DNA of 60,803 bases from Terriglobia bacterium. Lineage in GTDB: Bacteria; Acidobacteriota; Terriglobia; Acidiferrales; UBA7541. Both the position numbers and the translations under genes were made by a program. Within the stretch, counting starts at the first letter, position 1, and each line of letters starts with the position of its first letter. The stretch is from NCBI GenBank assembly GCA_020073705.1, contig JAIQES010000024.1, positions 1-60,803 of the forward strand. Reading direction: 5' to 3'. The notes under the pieces were generated by a model that saw only the letters and a program-made list of their open reading frames with translations, made no database searches and had not been told where the DNA came from. Shown one piece after another: positions 1 through 8,565 of this stretch.

Positions 1-110
1 ATGTGTAGCTCACCGGGTAGCGCGTGTTTCCATGTGTCTTGTGGCAGGGGAAACGCGCTATGATTTCGCTGACCATTTGCCAAGAAGGACGCTAATAAAG
101 GGAGCGGCAT

Positions 111-1475
111 ATGAACCTGACGGAATACATTGAATCGAAGCGTGAAGAGCACCTGAGCGATTTGTTCGAATTCTTGAGGATTCCGAGTGTCAGCGCGCAA
201 TCCGAGCATAAGCCGGATATCGAGCGCGCGGCGAAGTGGGTTGCGGACCGGCTGGGCGCGGCGGGCTTGGACAACATCGAGATCGTGCCGACGAAAATGC
301 ATCCGCTGGTCTACGGTGAATCGCTGCACGCGCCCGGGAAGCCGACCGTGCTGTTCTATGGGCACTACGACGTCCAGCCGCCCGAGCCGCTGGACTTGTG
401 GGCTTCGCCGGCATTCGAGCCGGCGATCCGCGGGGGGAACCTCTATGGCCGCGGGACAGCCGACGACAAGGGCCAGGTGCACATTCACATCCGCGCGCTC
501 GATGCGATTCGCAAGACCGCGGGCAAGCTGCCCATCAATCTGAAGGTGATGATCGAAGGGGAAGAGGAAGTCGGCAGCGTGAGCCTCTGGGATTTCGTGA
601 ATGCGAACAGGGCGCGGCTCAAGGCCGACGCGCTGGTTGTCTCCGACACTTCCATGCTGGCGCGAGGCGTGCCGTCGATCACTTACGGCCTGCGCGGCCT
701 TAATTATTACCAAATCGAAATTACCGGCCCGGCGCAAGACCTGCACTCGGGCGTGTTCGGGGGCGCGGCGCCGAATCCGATCACGATCCTGTGCGAGCTG
801 TTCGCAAAGCTGCACGACAGCAATTTCCGCGTGACCGTACCCGGGTTTTACGACGACGTCGCAAAACTATCGAAGGCCGAGCGCAAGGCGCTCAACGCCC
901 TTCCGTGGAAGGCAAGCGAATTTCGCAAGACGGTAGGCGCGCCGGGGCTTGGAGGGGAAAAGGGATTCTCGATTGTCGAACAGCTTTGGACGCGGCCGAC
1001 GCTCGAATTGAACGGTATCTGGGGCGGCTACACCGGCGAAGGCTCGAAGACAGTGATCCCATCCAAGGCGTACGCCAAATTTTCGACGCGTCTGGTGCCG
1101 AATCAGAATCCGGATCAGATCACGCGGCTCCTCGGGCGGCATATCCGCAAACTATTGCCGAAGACGGTAAAGTTCAAGCTCGACGTGCACAGCCAAGGCA
1201 AGCCCTGGGTTGCGCCGTACACGCATCCGTTCTTCGAGGTGGCGCGCCGGGCGCTCGAGAAGGGATTCGGCAAGCGGGCGGTGTTCATCCGTGAGGGCGG
1301 CTCCATTCCATTCGTCACGCAGATGCATGACACATTCAAGGTGCCGTGCATTCTGCTGGGATTCGGACTGCCTGACGAAAACGCGCACGCTCCGGACGAA
1401 CACATCGCACTCGAAAATTATTTTGGCGGAATCAAGGCGGTCGCTCAGTTCTATGAAGGATTGGCTGGCCTGTAG
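111..1475 (+). CDS. M20-family dipeptidase/metallopeptidase
   Basis: This 454-residue protein is a zinc-dependent exopeptidase of the M20 (ArgE/DapE/CPG2) family, probably hydrolysing dipeptides in the cytoplasm; no signal peptide is visible. The family's metal ligands are present: H85 and D87 in YGHYDVQPPEP, the bridging aspartate D118 in GRGTADDKG, the catalytic glutamates in EGEEEVGS (residues 149-156), and D179 in VVSDT. The dimerisation-domain motif QDLHSGVFGG lies near residue 212. The length fits the family. GGGAG lies six bases before the ATG. It stands alone ahead of a promoter and the HU gene. Substrate specificity cannot be read from sequence. Confidence 0.93.
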   Translation: MNLTEYIESKREEHLSDLFEFLRIPSVSAQSEHKPDIERAAKWVADRLGAAGLDNIEIVPTKMHPLVYGESLHAPGKPTVLFYGHYDVQPPEPLDLWASPAFEPAIRGGNLYGRGTADDKGQVHIHIRALDAIRKTAGKLPINLKVMIEGEEEVGSVSLWDFVNANRARLKADALVVSDTSMLARGVPSITYGLRGLNYYQIEITGPAQDLHSGVFGGAAPNPITILCELFAKLHDSNFRVTVPGFYDDVAKLSKAERKALNALPWKASEFRKTVGAPGLGGEKGFSIVEQLWTRPTLELNGIWGGYTGEGSKTVIPSKAYAKFSTRLVPNQNPDQITRLLGRHIRKLLPKTVKFKLDVHSQGKPWVAPYTHPFFEVARRALEKGFGKRAVFIREGGSIPFVTQMHDTFKVPCILLGFGLPDENAHAPDEHIALENYFGGIKAVAQFYEGLAGL

Positions 1476-1679
1476 CAGACCCCTTCCAGGTGAATAGGAA
1501 ATCAGCGGCCTCGGTAGCTGCCGAGAGAGGCTGCAAGGATTCCAGGATTGGTTAGTATCAGGCGCATCAAGCAGAGATTTGCACGGAGGCGGAACATTCG
1601 CGTCCGCGCTGAGAGCGGCTCTGGGCCGGGGCGCACTGCTGGAAGGGGCATTATCTCTGCCTTTTTGAATGTTTTTTTC
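1476..1679. other. Non-coding gap upstream of the HU promoter
   Basis: The gap between the peptidase stop codon and the HU start is 314 bases. No coding signal is seen in this part. The rest of the gap carries the HU promoter and leader. Confidence 0.5.
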
Positions 1680-1708
1680 TTGCGTTGAGCGGACTCTGCC
1701 CTTATAGT
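1680..1708 (+). promoter_or_regulatory. Sigma70-like promoter for the HU gene
   Basis: A -35 box TTGCGT (1680-1685) and a near-consensus -10 box TATAGT (1703-1708) are separated by exactly 17 bases, about 80 bases ahead of the HU start. It is a pattern call, with no expression evidence. Confidence 0.5.
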
Positions 1709-1789
1709 GCTCCCCGTGCGCGGTTGGTGCTCTTTGAGGCTAGCCGACGCGCCTGCAGCACCAAATTCTGAGGAGGAAAACGAAACTAG

Positions 1790-2080
1790 ATGGCAAAACC
1801 ACTGAGCAAGTCCAAGGTCGTCGCGCACATCGCCGAGAAAGTTGGGACGTCAAAGAAAGTCGCAGCGCAATTCTTCGAAGAACTGTTCAAGCTGGCAGTC
1901 AAAGAATGCAAGGGCGGTGCGGGCAAATTTGTCATTCCAAACATCGGTCGCGCGGTGAAGGCGCACCGGAAGGCGCGCATGGGCCGCAATCCGCAAACTG
2001 GCGAAGCGATCAAGATCAAGGCGAAGACGGTTGTGCGTCTCCGTGCGGCAAAGGCGTTCAAAGACGCCATCCTCGGATAA
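1790..2080 (+). CDS. HU-family DNA-binding protein
   Basis: This small basic protein of 96 residues is a histone-like DNA-bending protein of the HU/IHF family. The N-terminal helices (SKSKVVAHIAEKVGTSKK) are followed by the family's beta-arm region, with GRNPQTGEAIKIKAK around residues 65-79 matching the conserved R-N-P-x-T-G signature, then a short C-terminal helix. The usual family length is about 90 residues. AGGAGG lies about 13 bases before the ATG, and a promoter lies further upstream. It probably acts as a dimer in nucleoid compaction. HU and IHF cannot be told apart here. Confidence 0.93.
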   Translation: MAKPLSKSKVVAHIAEKVGTSKKVAAQFFEELFKLAVKECKGGAGKFVIPNIGRAVKAHRKARMGRNPQTGEAIKIKAKTVVRLRAAKAFKDAILG

Positions 2081-2240
2081 GACGGCCTCTTCGCAAGATA
2101 GATTTCTCGAATCAACGCGCGGGTCGGGTGTCTCGCCGTGGGTCCGAAGCCGCTTACGCGGCTGGCGGATACGCGGCAGGCGCTGGCGAGTCACCCGGCA
2201 TTGCATCAATTCTTGCAGCGATTTCGCCGCTGCTACTTCC

Positions 2241-2275
2241 GCCCCGGACCTCAACCCTCCGGGGCTTTATTTTTG
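2241..2275 (+). terminator. Rho-independent terminator after the HU gene
   Basis: The stem GCCCCGGA / TCCGGGGC is followed by TTTATTTTTG. It lies 160 bases after the HU stop codon. The rest of the 379-base gap to pncB shows no gene. Confidence 0.7.
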
Positions 2276-2459
2276 TGTAGCTCTGACACTGGTTGTGCCC
2301 TGAAGATCAATCGAGCAGGTCGCCGATATGAGCCAGGATCTGGCCCGGGGTTCGCGTAGTCTCCGATCACCGAAGCCGGAGAATTCTTCAGATGCGCCGC
2401 GATAGGCGCTGGTGTGGCGTCGGGCTTGAGGCGGATGGCATAATGGCCGCGGACATTGG

Positions 2460-3824
2460 ATGACTCCCAACCCCAAGTATTCCGGCCTCCAGACCGACTT
2501 GTATGAATTGACGATGGCGGCGGGTTATCTCGAAACGAGTTTCGATGCCCGCGCAACGTTCGAACTGTTTGTTCGCTCCCTCCCGGCGCGGCGAAACTAT
2601 CTGGTTGCCGCCGGCCTTGATCAGGCGCTCGATTTTCTTGAGAACGTCCAATTTTCCGGTGAAGAAATCGCGTACTTGCGAAAGCAACCCGTGTTCGGTC
2701 GCATCGGCGGCGGATTTTTTGAATATTTGGCCAAGTTTCATTTCTCCGGCGACGTCTGGGCGATGCCGGAAGGCACGGTGTTCTTTCCCGGGGAGCCGAT
2801 CCTGCGTCTTACCGCGCCGATTATGGAAGCGCAGATCGTTGAAACCTTCTTGCTGGCGGCGATCAATTTTCAGACGATGATTGCCAGCAAGGCGGCGCGC
2901 GTGACGCAGGCAGCGGGTGGGCGGATCGTGATCGAATTTGGCACGCGGCGCGCCCACGGCATGGAGTCGGGCGTGCTCGCGGCGCGCGCGGCGGTAATCG
3001 GTGGTTGCCAGGGAACTTCGAATGTTGCGGCGGGCCATCGATTCGGCATCCCCATCTATGGCACGCAGGCGCATTCCTGGATCATGGCGCACGAGAATGA
3101 AGAGGAAGCGTTCCGGCAATTCCTCGACATTTTTCCCGACCATGCCGTGCTGCTTGTGGATACCTATGATGTGCGCGCGGCGGTGGAAAAGATCATCGCG
3201 ATGGGCCGGAAACCAAGAGGCGTACGGTTGGATAGTGGCGATCTCACGGCCGACAGCGTCTGGGTTCGGCAGCGCCTGGACCAAGCGGGCTGGCAGAATG
3301 TCACCGTGTTTGCCTCAGGCGATCTGGATGAAGACCGCATCGCTTCCTTGCTGGCCGAAGGCGCCAGAATTGACGGCTTCGGCGTCGGGACGGCGATTGT
3401 CACGTCGAACGACTCACCGGCATTAGGCGTGATTTACAAGCTGGTTGAGACGGAAATCGACGGCGAGGTGCGCTCGGCCGCAAAGTTCAGCGCCAAAAAA
3501 GTGACGTACCCCGGCAAAAAACAGGTCTTTCGCTTCAGCCATCCTGACGGGCGTTTCGCGAACGACGTCATCGGTCTCGCGGAAGAAAATTTTCCGCGCG
3601 CGGAATTGCTGCTCACTCCGGTGATGGCCGGAGGCAATCGCATCGTTCCGCGCACGGACTTAAACGCCGCCAGCGAGCGGTGCATGGAACAGAGGGCGCG
3701 GTTGCCGGCGCCGGTGCGCAGCTTGAGCGGGGAAGCGGCCCCCTATCCGGTCCGGCACAGCGAAAAACTGGAAGGTTTGCTTGACGAAGAACGGCGGCGC
3801 GTCGAGCGCGCGGCGCGCATCTAA
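2460..3824 (+). CDS. pncB: Nicotinate phosphoribosyltransferase
   Basis: This 454-residue enzyme joins nicotinate to PRPP, giving nicotinate mononucleotide in the NAD salvage (Preiss-Handler) pathway. The N-terminus (GLQTDLYELTMAAGYL) is the family signature. Further motifs are IEFGTRRAHG, the phosphorylatable histidine in GTQAHSWIM, and the PRPP-binding VRLDSGDL. A C-terminal extension of about 60 residues is charged and less conserved. The next gene, a nicotinamidase-like hydrolase, starts 22 bases downstream and would supply nicotinate from nicotinamide, so the two form a salvage operon. No strong ribosome-binding site precedes the ATG. Confidence 0.93.
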   Translation: MTPNPKYSGLQTDLYELTMAAGYLETSFDARATFELFVRSLPARRNYLVAAGLDQALDFLENVQFSGEEIAYLRKQPVFGRIGGGFFEYLAKFHFSGDVWAMPEGTVFFPGEPILRLTAPIMEAQIVETFLLAAINFQTMIASKAARVTQAAGGRIVIEFGTRRAHGMESGVLAARAAVIGGCQGTSNVAAGHRFGIPIYGTQAHSWIMAHENEEEAFRQFLDIFPDHAVLLVDTYDVRAAVEKIIAMGRKPRGVRLDSGDLTADSVWVRQRLDQAGWQNVTVFASGDLDEDRIASLLAEGARIDGFGVGTAIVTSNDSPALGVIYKLVETEIDGEVRSAAKFSAKKVTYPGKKQVFRFSHPDGRFANDVIGLAEENFPRAELLLTPVMAGGNRIVPRTDLNAASERCMEQRARLPAPVRSLSGEAAPYPVRHSEKLEGLLDEERRRVERAARI

Positions 3825-3846
3825 CTACGAGAGGGAACAAGGGAGC

Positions 3847-4491
3847 ATGATCTCGCGGTCAGTGATTTTCTGGGACACGGATACGCAGGCGGATTTCATG
3901 CTGCCGGGCGGGAAGCTGTACGTGCCCGGCGCGGAGAAACTCATTCCGAATATGAAGCGGCTGACCGACGCGGCCCGGCAGGGACGCGTCCTGATTGTCG
4001 GCGACGCTGATGCGCATACTCCCGATGATCCGGAATTCAAGCGCTTCCCACCGCATTGTGTGCGTGGCACGCCCGGCGCGGAAATCATTCCCGAAACGCG
4101 CGCGGAAAAAATCCTTGTGATTCCCAGTCGCGCGGACGCGGCCGTTCCGGAAGACCTCTCGGAGTTCCAGCAGATCATTCTGGAAAAACAGACGCTCGAC
4201 GTGTTTGACAACCCCCACGCGGCCCTGATGCTGGAGCGCATCGCTGGATTCACCGATGCGGATGCTGAGTTTTTCGTATTCGGCGTGGTAACCGAGTACT
4301 GCGTTCGACTGGTGGCGAAAGGATTGCTCGACCGTGGCCGGCGCGTCGCGCTGGTGCGCGATGCCATCGAAACGCTAAAGGCCGAAGACGGCCGGAAGGC
4401 AATTGAGGAGCTGACTTCGCTGGGCGCGCGCTTGGTCACCACCGGCCAGGCGCTTGCGGCGCTCGACCGGGCAACGGCGCATCCTGCATGA
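3847..4491 (+). CDS. Isochorismatase-family hydrolase, probable nicotinamidase
   Basis: This 214-residue cysteine hydrolase belongs to the isochorismatase/nicotinamidase superfamily. The likely reaction is nicotinamide to nicotinate, feeding the phosphoribosyltransferase encoded just upstream. The catalytic triad is visible: D in FWDTDTQADF near the N-terminus, K in LEKQTLDVF, and C in GVVTEYCV. The reading frame is open 66 bases further upstream into pncB. The ATG at 3847 is preferred because it follows the pncB stop and has AAGGGAG before it. The substrate assignment rests on the neighbour and is not proven by motifs. Confidence 0.88.
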   Translation: MISRSVIFWDTDTQADFMLPGGKLYVPGAEKLIPNMKRLTDAARQGRVLIVGDADAHTPDDPEFKRFPPHCVRGTPGAEIIPETRAEKILVIPSRADAAVPEDLSEFQQIILEKQTLDVFDNPHAALMLERIAGFTDADAEFFVFGVVTEYCVRLVAKGLLDRGRRVALVRDAIETLKAEDGRKAIEELTSLGARLVTTGQALAALDRATAHPA

Positions 4492-4510
4492 TTCGTGAGT
4501 CCGATCATTT

Positions 4511-4603
4511 CCTTTCCGTGTTCTCTGCGCTCTCCGTGGTGAAATTCTCCCAGTCACGGAAGAAACGATTTAACAGGGAGAACACAAAGGGCGCAGAGAA
4601 AGA
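4511..4603. repeat. Intergenic inverted repeat pair
   Basis: GTGTTCTCTGCGCTCTCC at the left and, inverted, GGGAGAACACAAAGGGCGCAGAG at the right form an imperfect palindrome between two convergent genes. Similar sequences are, to my knowledge, common intergenic repeats in acidobacterial genomes. It may also end transcription of the flanking genes. Confidence 0.45.
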
Positions 4604-4611
4604 GGCCTGGC

Positions 4612-4998
4612 TCAGAGTGTCTTGATGTAGGCGATCAGGTCGCGGATCTGGCCGGAGTTCAAAACCTCTTTGTACGACGGCATGCCCTTGCCGCCATTCA
4701 CAATCCACTTCTCAATGGAAGCGTCGTTCACTTTGCTGCCGTCCGCAAATTTTCCTCGTTTGTAAATTCCTTTCATGCTGGACCCATACTTCTGGGCGTC
4801 AGATTCGCTGGAGTGGCAAATTTCACATCGATGGCCGTACACAATGCTGCCCCGTGTGATCGCGGCCTGCTCTCCGGCACGTTGTGAATCGGCGTTCGCA
4901 TTTTTGCCGGCGGGAACCTTTTCCTGTGCAATCGCAAGTGTAGAGAAAACGGCGGTCAGCGTAACTGCAAGGAGATTGATTTGGAAACGTTGTACCAT
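4612..4998 (-). CDS. Small exported c-type cytochrome
   Basis: This 128-residue protein has a signal peptide (hydrophobic residues 8-22, then AIAQE) and one haem-binding CEICH motif near residue 58. KGMPSYKEVL, with a plausible axial methionine, lies in the C-terminal third. That matches class I mono-haem cytochrome c, a periplasmic electron carrier. It is encoded convergently with the nicotinamidase-like gene and just downstream of an exported dienelactone hydrolase on the same strand. A redox partner cannot be named from context. Confidence 0.88.
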   Translation of the reverse strand: MVQRFQINLLAVTLTAVFSTLAIAQEKVPAGKNANADSQRAGEQAAITRGSIVYGHRCEICHSSESDAQKYGSSMKGIYKRGKFADGSKVNDASIEKWIVNGGKGMPSYKEVLNSGQIRDLIAYIKTL

Positions 4999-5091
4999 GA
5001 GTCTTGTCTTCCAGTTACTTCAAGGTTTTCGCTAGAAAGGCCAGAGTAACTCCGGCGAAAGCCCGGCCCGAAAAGACAAAGAGTAAGATCA

Positions 5092-5856
5092 CTACTTCAA
5101 CGTCTTGCCGAGGAAGGCAGTGCTGCGGCTCCACGCATCGGTAGTGGCCGCGGGACGATAGCCGTCTTTATTGTTTTCGTTTGCGAACGCATGAGGCGCG
5201 CCGTCGTAGATTTTAATATCCACGGATTTTCCCGCGCCGGTCGCCGCGGTTTCGAACGCCTTGACCGCCTCGGGCTGGACGACGCGGTCATCTCCGCCGA
5301 AATTCCCGAGAATGGGCGCTTTGATCTTTGCGATAGAAGCAGGGTCGGTTGGTGGTGGACCGTAGTACACAACGCACGCCGCGAGCCTCGGCTCATTGAC
5401 GGCAAGCTGGAACGAGTAGCCGCCACCCATGCACCAGCCGATGGAGCCGATCTTCGCGTTGTTGACGTCTGAGCGGGCGGCAAGGAAGTCAAAGCCGGCT
5501 TCGAGGTCGCGCAGGGCACGATCCCGCGGCGTCGTCCGGCTGAGCTCCGAAGCCTTTTGAGGATCGGTCGCGATTGCGCCGCGATACAGATCTACGGCCA
5601 AGGCGACGTACCCCGCGGCGGCGAGCTTTTCGGTTTGTTGCTTCGCCCAGTCGTTCATGCCCCAATACTCGTGAATGACGATGAGGCCCGGATGGCGGCC
5701 CGGGGAATCCGGCAGCGCGAGAAATCCGTTGATCGTCTCGTCGCCGCTCTTGAATTGGACGGTTTGTGTTTTCGGCGGGACGGCTGCGAGCAAAGCGGCA
5801 ACGGTCACGCAAGCAACCAGCAGAGCGGCAGAAGAGATTCGCGTGGAATACTTCAC
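5092..5856 (-). CDS. Exported dienelactone hydrolase family protein
   Basis: This 254-residue alpha/beta hydrolase of the dienelactone hydrolase family has an N-terminal signal peptide (ALLVACVTVAALLAAVPP). The nucleophile elbow is GWCMGGGYS, with cysteine as in the family. The acid is in GDDRVV and the histidine in GAPHAF, completing the Cys-Asp-His triad. It probably hydrolyses an ester or lactone outside the cytoplasm. The ATG start is preceded, on the minus strand, by GGAGG at a normal distance. The gene lies between a POT-like transporter and a cytochrome c on the same strand. The true substrate is unknown. Confidence 0.9.
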   Translation of the reverse strand: MKYSTRISSAALLVACVTVAALLAAVPPKTQTVQFKSGDETINGFLALPDSPGRHPGLIVIHEYWGMNDWAKQQTEKLAAAGYVALAVDLYRGAIATDPQKASELSRTTPRDRALRDLEAGFDFLAARSDVNNAKIGSIGWCMGGGYSFQLAVNEPRLAACVVYYGPPPTDPASIAKIKAPILGNFGGDDRVVQPEAVKAFETAATGAGKSVDIKIYDGAPHAFANENNKDGYRPAATTDAWSRSTAFLGKTLK

Positions 5857-5923
5857 AGAACACCTCCAATTGGAGACTTAGCCCTCGGAACTGCGGCCAT
5901 TGTACCGCGGCACTCAGGAAAAG

Positions 5924-7210
5924 TCATGTCGGCGGCGCAGCGTCTGTAACGGGAACTTCGGTCTTCGCCACGAGGTGGTAAAACCACATCAGCAGTGTAG
6001 TCGCGACCCCGATTCCGGTGAGCGCGCACCACACCCGGGCAGGGCGGTGCGCAAGTTCGCCGTAATGATGCATCAGGCGCCCGCCCAGCCATCCCCCGGC
6101 CAGTGATCCGATACCAATCGGTAGAAATGCGAAGCCCATATAGGTTCCCTGTTGTCCGGGCGGGGCCAGGCGCGAAATGTATTCATAGTAGCGGGGCGAA
6201 AGCACCATCTCGCCCAGTGCAACCACCAGAATCGACAGCACGACGGCCCAAACTGCCGGACGAGACGCGACGATGAGCCAGCCGAGCGCGGAGATCAGCG
6301 TGCCGATAGTAATGGCGCGAAAAGCGGGAATTTTCCGTGTCAGGTAGGTGATCAGGAACTGCAAGCAGATTACTGCCGCGGCGTCCGTGATCAGAATGAG
6401 TTCGACGTCGGCGCGCGGATCAATGTACCCATGAATGTAAATCGGGAGCACGATGTACTGCTGCCAGTAGACGATCCAGTAGCCGGAAAAGATCAGCAGG
6501 AACAGCATGAACCGTGGATTCATGACCACGGTGAAGAGATTCCTCGCCGCTTCCGTCAGGCTGGCGGTCTGCACTCCCCCAGAACGCCGAGGCTCCTTAA
6601 AAAACAGGAGGACGGCAAAGAACATCAGAAGGACACTCAACGCGGAAACACGGAAGACATTTTCGACGCCGAGATGCCGATGCGCCCACGACGCCGCGTA
6701 AGGCCCCGCCGCGCCGCCGATATTCACCAGTGTGTAGTAGATCGAGTAGCCGATCGACCGGACATTTTCGCTCGATGCGCGGGCGGTCGTTCCCACCACG
6801 CTGGGTTTGACCAACGCAATCCCCAGCGCCGGCAGCGTCAGAACAAATGCGACCAGGCCGATTAGGGGCACGGCGGTGTGGACCGGCGCCATCCACGAGG
6901 CCCCGAGCGAACCAAGCAAGAAATAGGCGCAGCCCAGGATCAGATAGGCAAGGGAAAGGGCCCGCCGGAAACCCAGCCAGTCAGCCACCGCTCCCCCCAG
7001 GATTGCTAAGAACCAAACCATTCCCCCGAACAGGCCGGTCAGCGCGCCAGTCTGCTGGGTAGGAATATTCAGCGATTCATGGAGATAGTTGGCAAGCGAA
7101 GAGAAGGCGCCGTAGTAGGCGAGCCGTTCGAAGATTTCGCTGAGGTTCGCAACCCAGAAGGCAGGCTCGAAACCATCGCGGATTTCCTGCAAGCGCTGTC
7201 TGAAGCTCAC
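5924..7210 (-). CDS. POT/PTR-like major facilitator transporter
   Basis: This 428-residue integral membrane protein has about twelve hydrophobic segments. The N-terminal EIFERLAYYGAFSSLANYL resembles the ExxERFxYYG signature of proton-dependent oligopeptide transporters, and WFLAILGGAVADWLGFRRA matches the loop 2-3 motif of the major facilitator superfamily. It is shorter than typical POT proteins (about 450-500). It likely imports peptides or other small solutes with protons, but a drug or sugar transporter cannot be excluded. The ATG is preceded by GGAGG on the minus strand. Confidence 0.85.
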   Translation of the reverse strand: MSFRQRLQEIRDGFEPAFWVANLSEIFERLAYYGAFSSLANYLHESLNIPTQQTGALTGLFGGMVWFLAILGGAVADWLGFRRALSLAYLILGCAYFLLGSLGASWMAPVHTAVPLIGLVAFVLTLPALGIALVKPSVVGTTARASSENVRSIGYSIYYTLVNIGGAAGPYAASWAHRHLGVENVFRVSALSVLLMFFAVLLFFKEPRRSGGVQTASLTEAARNLFTVVMNPRFMLFLLIFSGYWIVYWQQYIVLPIYIHGYIDPRADVELILITDAAAVICLQFLITYLTRKIPAFRAITIGTLISALGWLIVASRPAVWAVVLSILVVALGEMVLSPRYYEYISRLAPPGQQGTYMGFAFLPIGIGSLAGGWLGGRLMHHYGELAHRPARVWCALTGIGVATTLLMWFYHLVAKTEVPVTDAAPPT

Positions 7211-7387
7211 ACGCTCTCCTCCGGTTCATTCTCCGATCGTTGGTAAACCGGAACAGCCGGAACGCGCGCGATTGTAGCGGAAGCGCATTCGCTGCGCCAG
7301 AATACATGATGGTTAGCAGGGCCACTCGGCGCAACGGGTGCGATCAATCAGGATTGAACTAGTTTCCGGTAGGGGCTTTATGCAGCC

Positions 7388-7423
7388 AAAATAAAACGGC
7401 CGACAGTTTGTGCTGCCGGCCGT
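7388..7423 (-). terminator. Terminator of the glycine-rich gene
   Basis: An 11-base stem (ACGGCCGaCAG with CTGcCGGCCGT, loop TTTGTG) is followed on the minus strand by TTTTATTTT. It lies shortly after the stop codon of the glycine-rich protein gene. Confidence 0.7.
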
Positions 7424-7449
7424 TCGTGTTTTTCAGTTAGCTGCGAAAT

Positions 7450-8109
7450 CTACCTGTGTCCGCCGCCACCGTGGCCACCGCCTCCGCCACGGGAGCCGCC
7501 TCCACCACGGAAGCCACCGCCGCCGCTGAAGCCGCCTCCGCTACGGGAGCCGCCTCCACCACGGAACCCGCCTCCGCCACTGAAGCCGCCTCCGCCACGG
7601 GAGCCGCTTCCACCACGGAACCCGCCCCCGCCACTGAAGCCGCCTCCACCACGGAACCCGCCTCCGCCACTGAAGCCGCCTCCGCCACTGAAGCCACCGC
7701 CACCACGGAAGCCACTGCCACCACGGAAGCCACTGCCACCACGAAAGCCACCGCCCGCGCTACCTCCGAAGCCGCCACGCCCGACAAAGCCGGGGCCGCG
7801 ACCAACGAAGCCGCGCCCGTAGCCAGGGCGGCCATAGAACCCGCGCCCATAAAAACCAGGGCGGCCGTAATAGCCGTGGTACCACGGCCCGGCGCCAATA
7901 AAGACACCGCCGTAGAACCAATCTGGACCGTAGTAACCGTAAGGCGCGCACGCGTAAGGATAATAGTCATAGTAGCCGTACAGGCACTCTGGAGGTGGAC
8001 CAACATAGCTTGGACCATATCCAAAGCCCAATACAACTCTTTGCGCATGTGCGTATGGTGCTGAAAAGAAACAAATCCCGGCTAAAGCAAGAAGTCTTAG
8101 GTATCGCAT
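7450..8109 (-). CDS. Exported glycine-rich repeat protein
   Basis: This 219-residue protein has a signal peptide (LRLLALAGICFFSAPYAHA). Next comes a tyrosine/proline-rich segment (YGYYDYYPYACAPYGYYG) and then about 130 residues of GGGGF-type repeats (FSGGGGFRGGGG and variants) ending in GGGGHGGGGHR. The composition suggests a disordered or self-associating cell-surface or matrix protein; no enzyme fold is visible. The start was chosen because AAGGAG lies 8 bases upstream and the signal peptide follows. The frame is open 84 bases further out. The repeats keep all three minus-strand frames and an opposing frame largely open, which makes false ORFs. Confidence 0.75.
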   Translation of the reverse strand: MRYLRLLALAGICFFSAPYAHAQRVVLGFGYGPSYVGPPPECLYGYYDYYPYACAPYGYYGPDWFYGGVFIGAGPWYHGYYGRPGFYGRGFYGRPGYGRGFVGRGPGFVGRGGFGGSAGGGFRGGSGFRGGSGFRGGGGFSGGGGFSGGGGFRGGGGFSGGGGFRGGSGSRGGGGFSGGGGFRGGGGSRSGGGFSGGGGFRGGGGSRGGGGGHGGGGHR

Positions 8110-8565
8110 TTTTTGACTCCTTCTGAGGTCCGTAAAGCCCATCTCAAATTGCCGTACTGGTATGTTGCAAGAGTATTGCCAAAGGACTCTCATTCCAGGA
8201 ATTTCCGAAGTTATCTATTTTCAATAGGATGCTTGAGGCAGCTTTGGGCGATGACACTCGTGGATTGCGGCCCGATGGTGATTTTCGAGCGGTGCTGGTG
8301 GTTTTCAGCCACTCAGAATTAGGCTGGCTCTGGAACAACAACTCCTCGGCCGAACTCTCATCGGCCTCGGGCCCACTTCCAGATCGATTCCCCGGTTGGC
8401 CTCGACCTCCAGCTTGTGTAATGCTATAGAGATGCGGGATTCAATCGGATCATCACAGGAGGATGGCCAAGTCTGATATTCTGCCTGTTTTCTTGGTGAG
8501 ACATCCACTATGACGCTACCGAAAATTATGGAACGAAAACACGAGGCTGCCCGAGGACTTTCCCG
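8110..8565. other. Non-coding divergent gap
   Basis: The stretch between the glycine-rich gene and the threonine ammonia-lyase gene diverges in both directions and should hold both promoters. I see no convincing gene, repeat or strong promoter match in it. Confidence 0.4.

Noticed and set aside
7456-8064. Repeats in the glycine-rich gene as a CRISPR array
   Set aside because: The repeat unit is a short codon-level GGNGGN pattern with no unique spacers; it encodes protein repeats.
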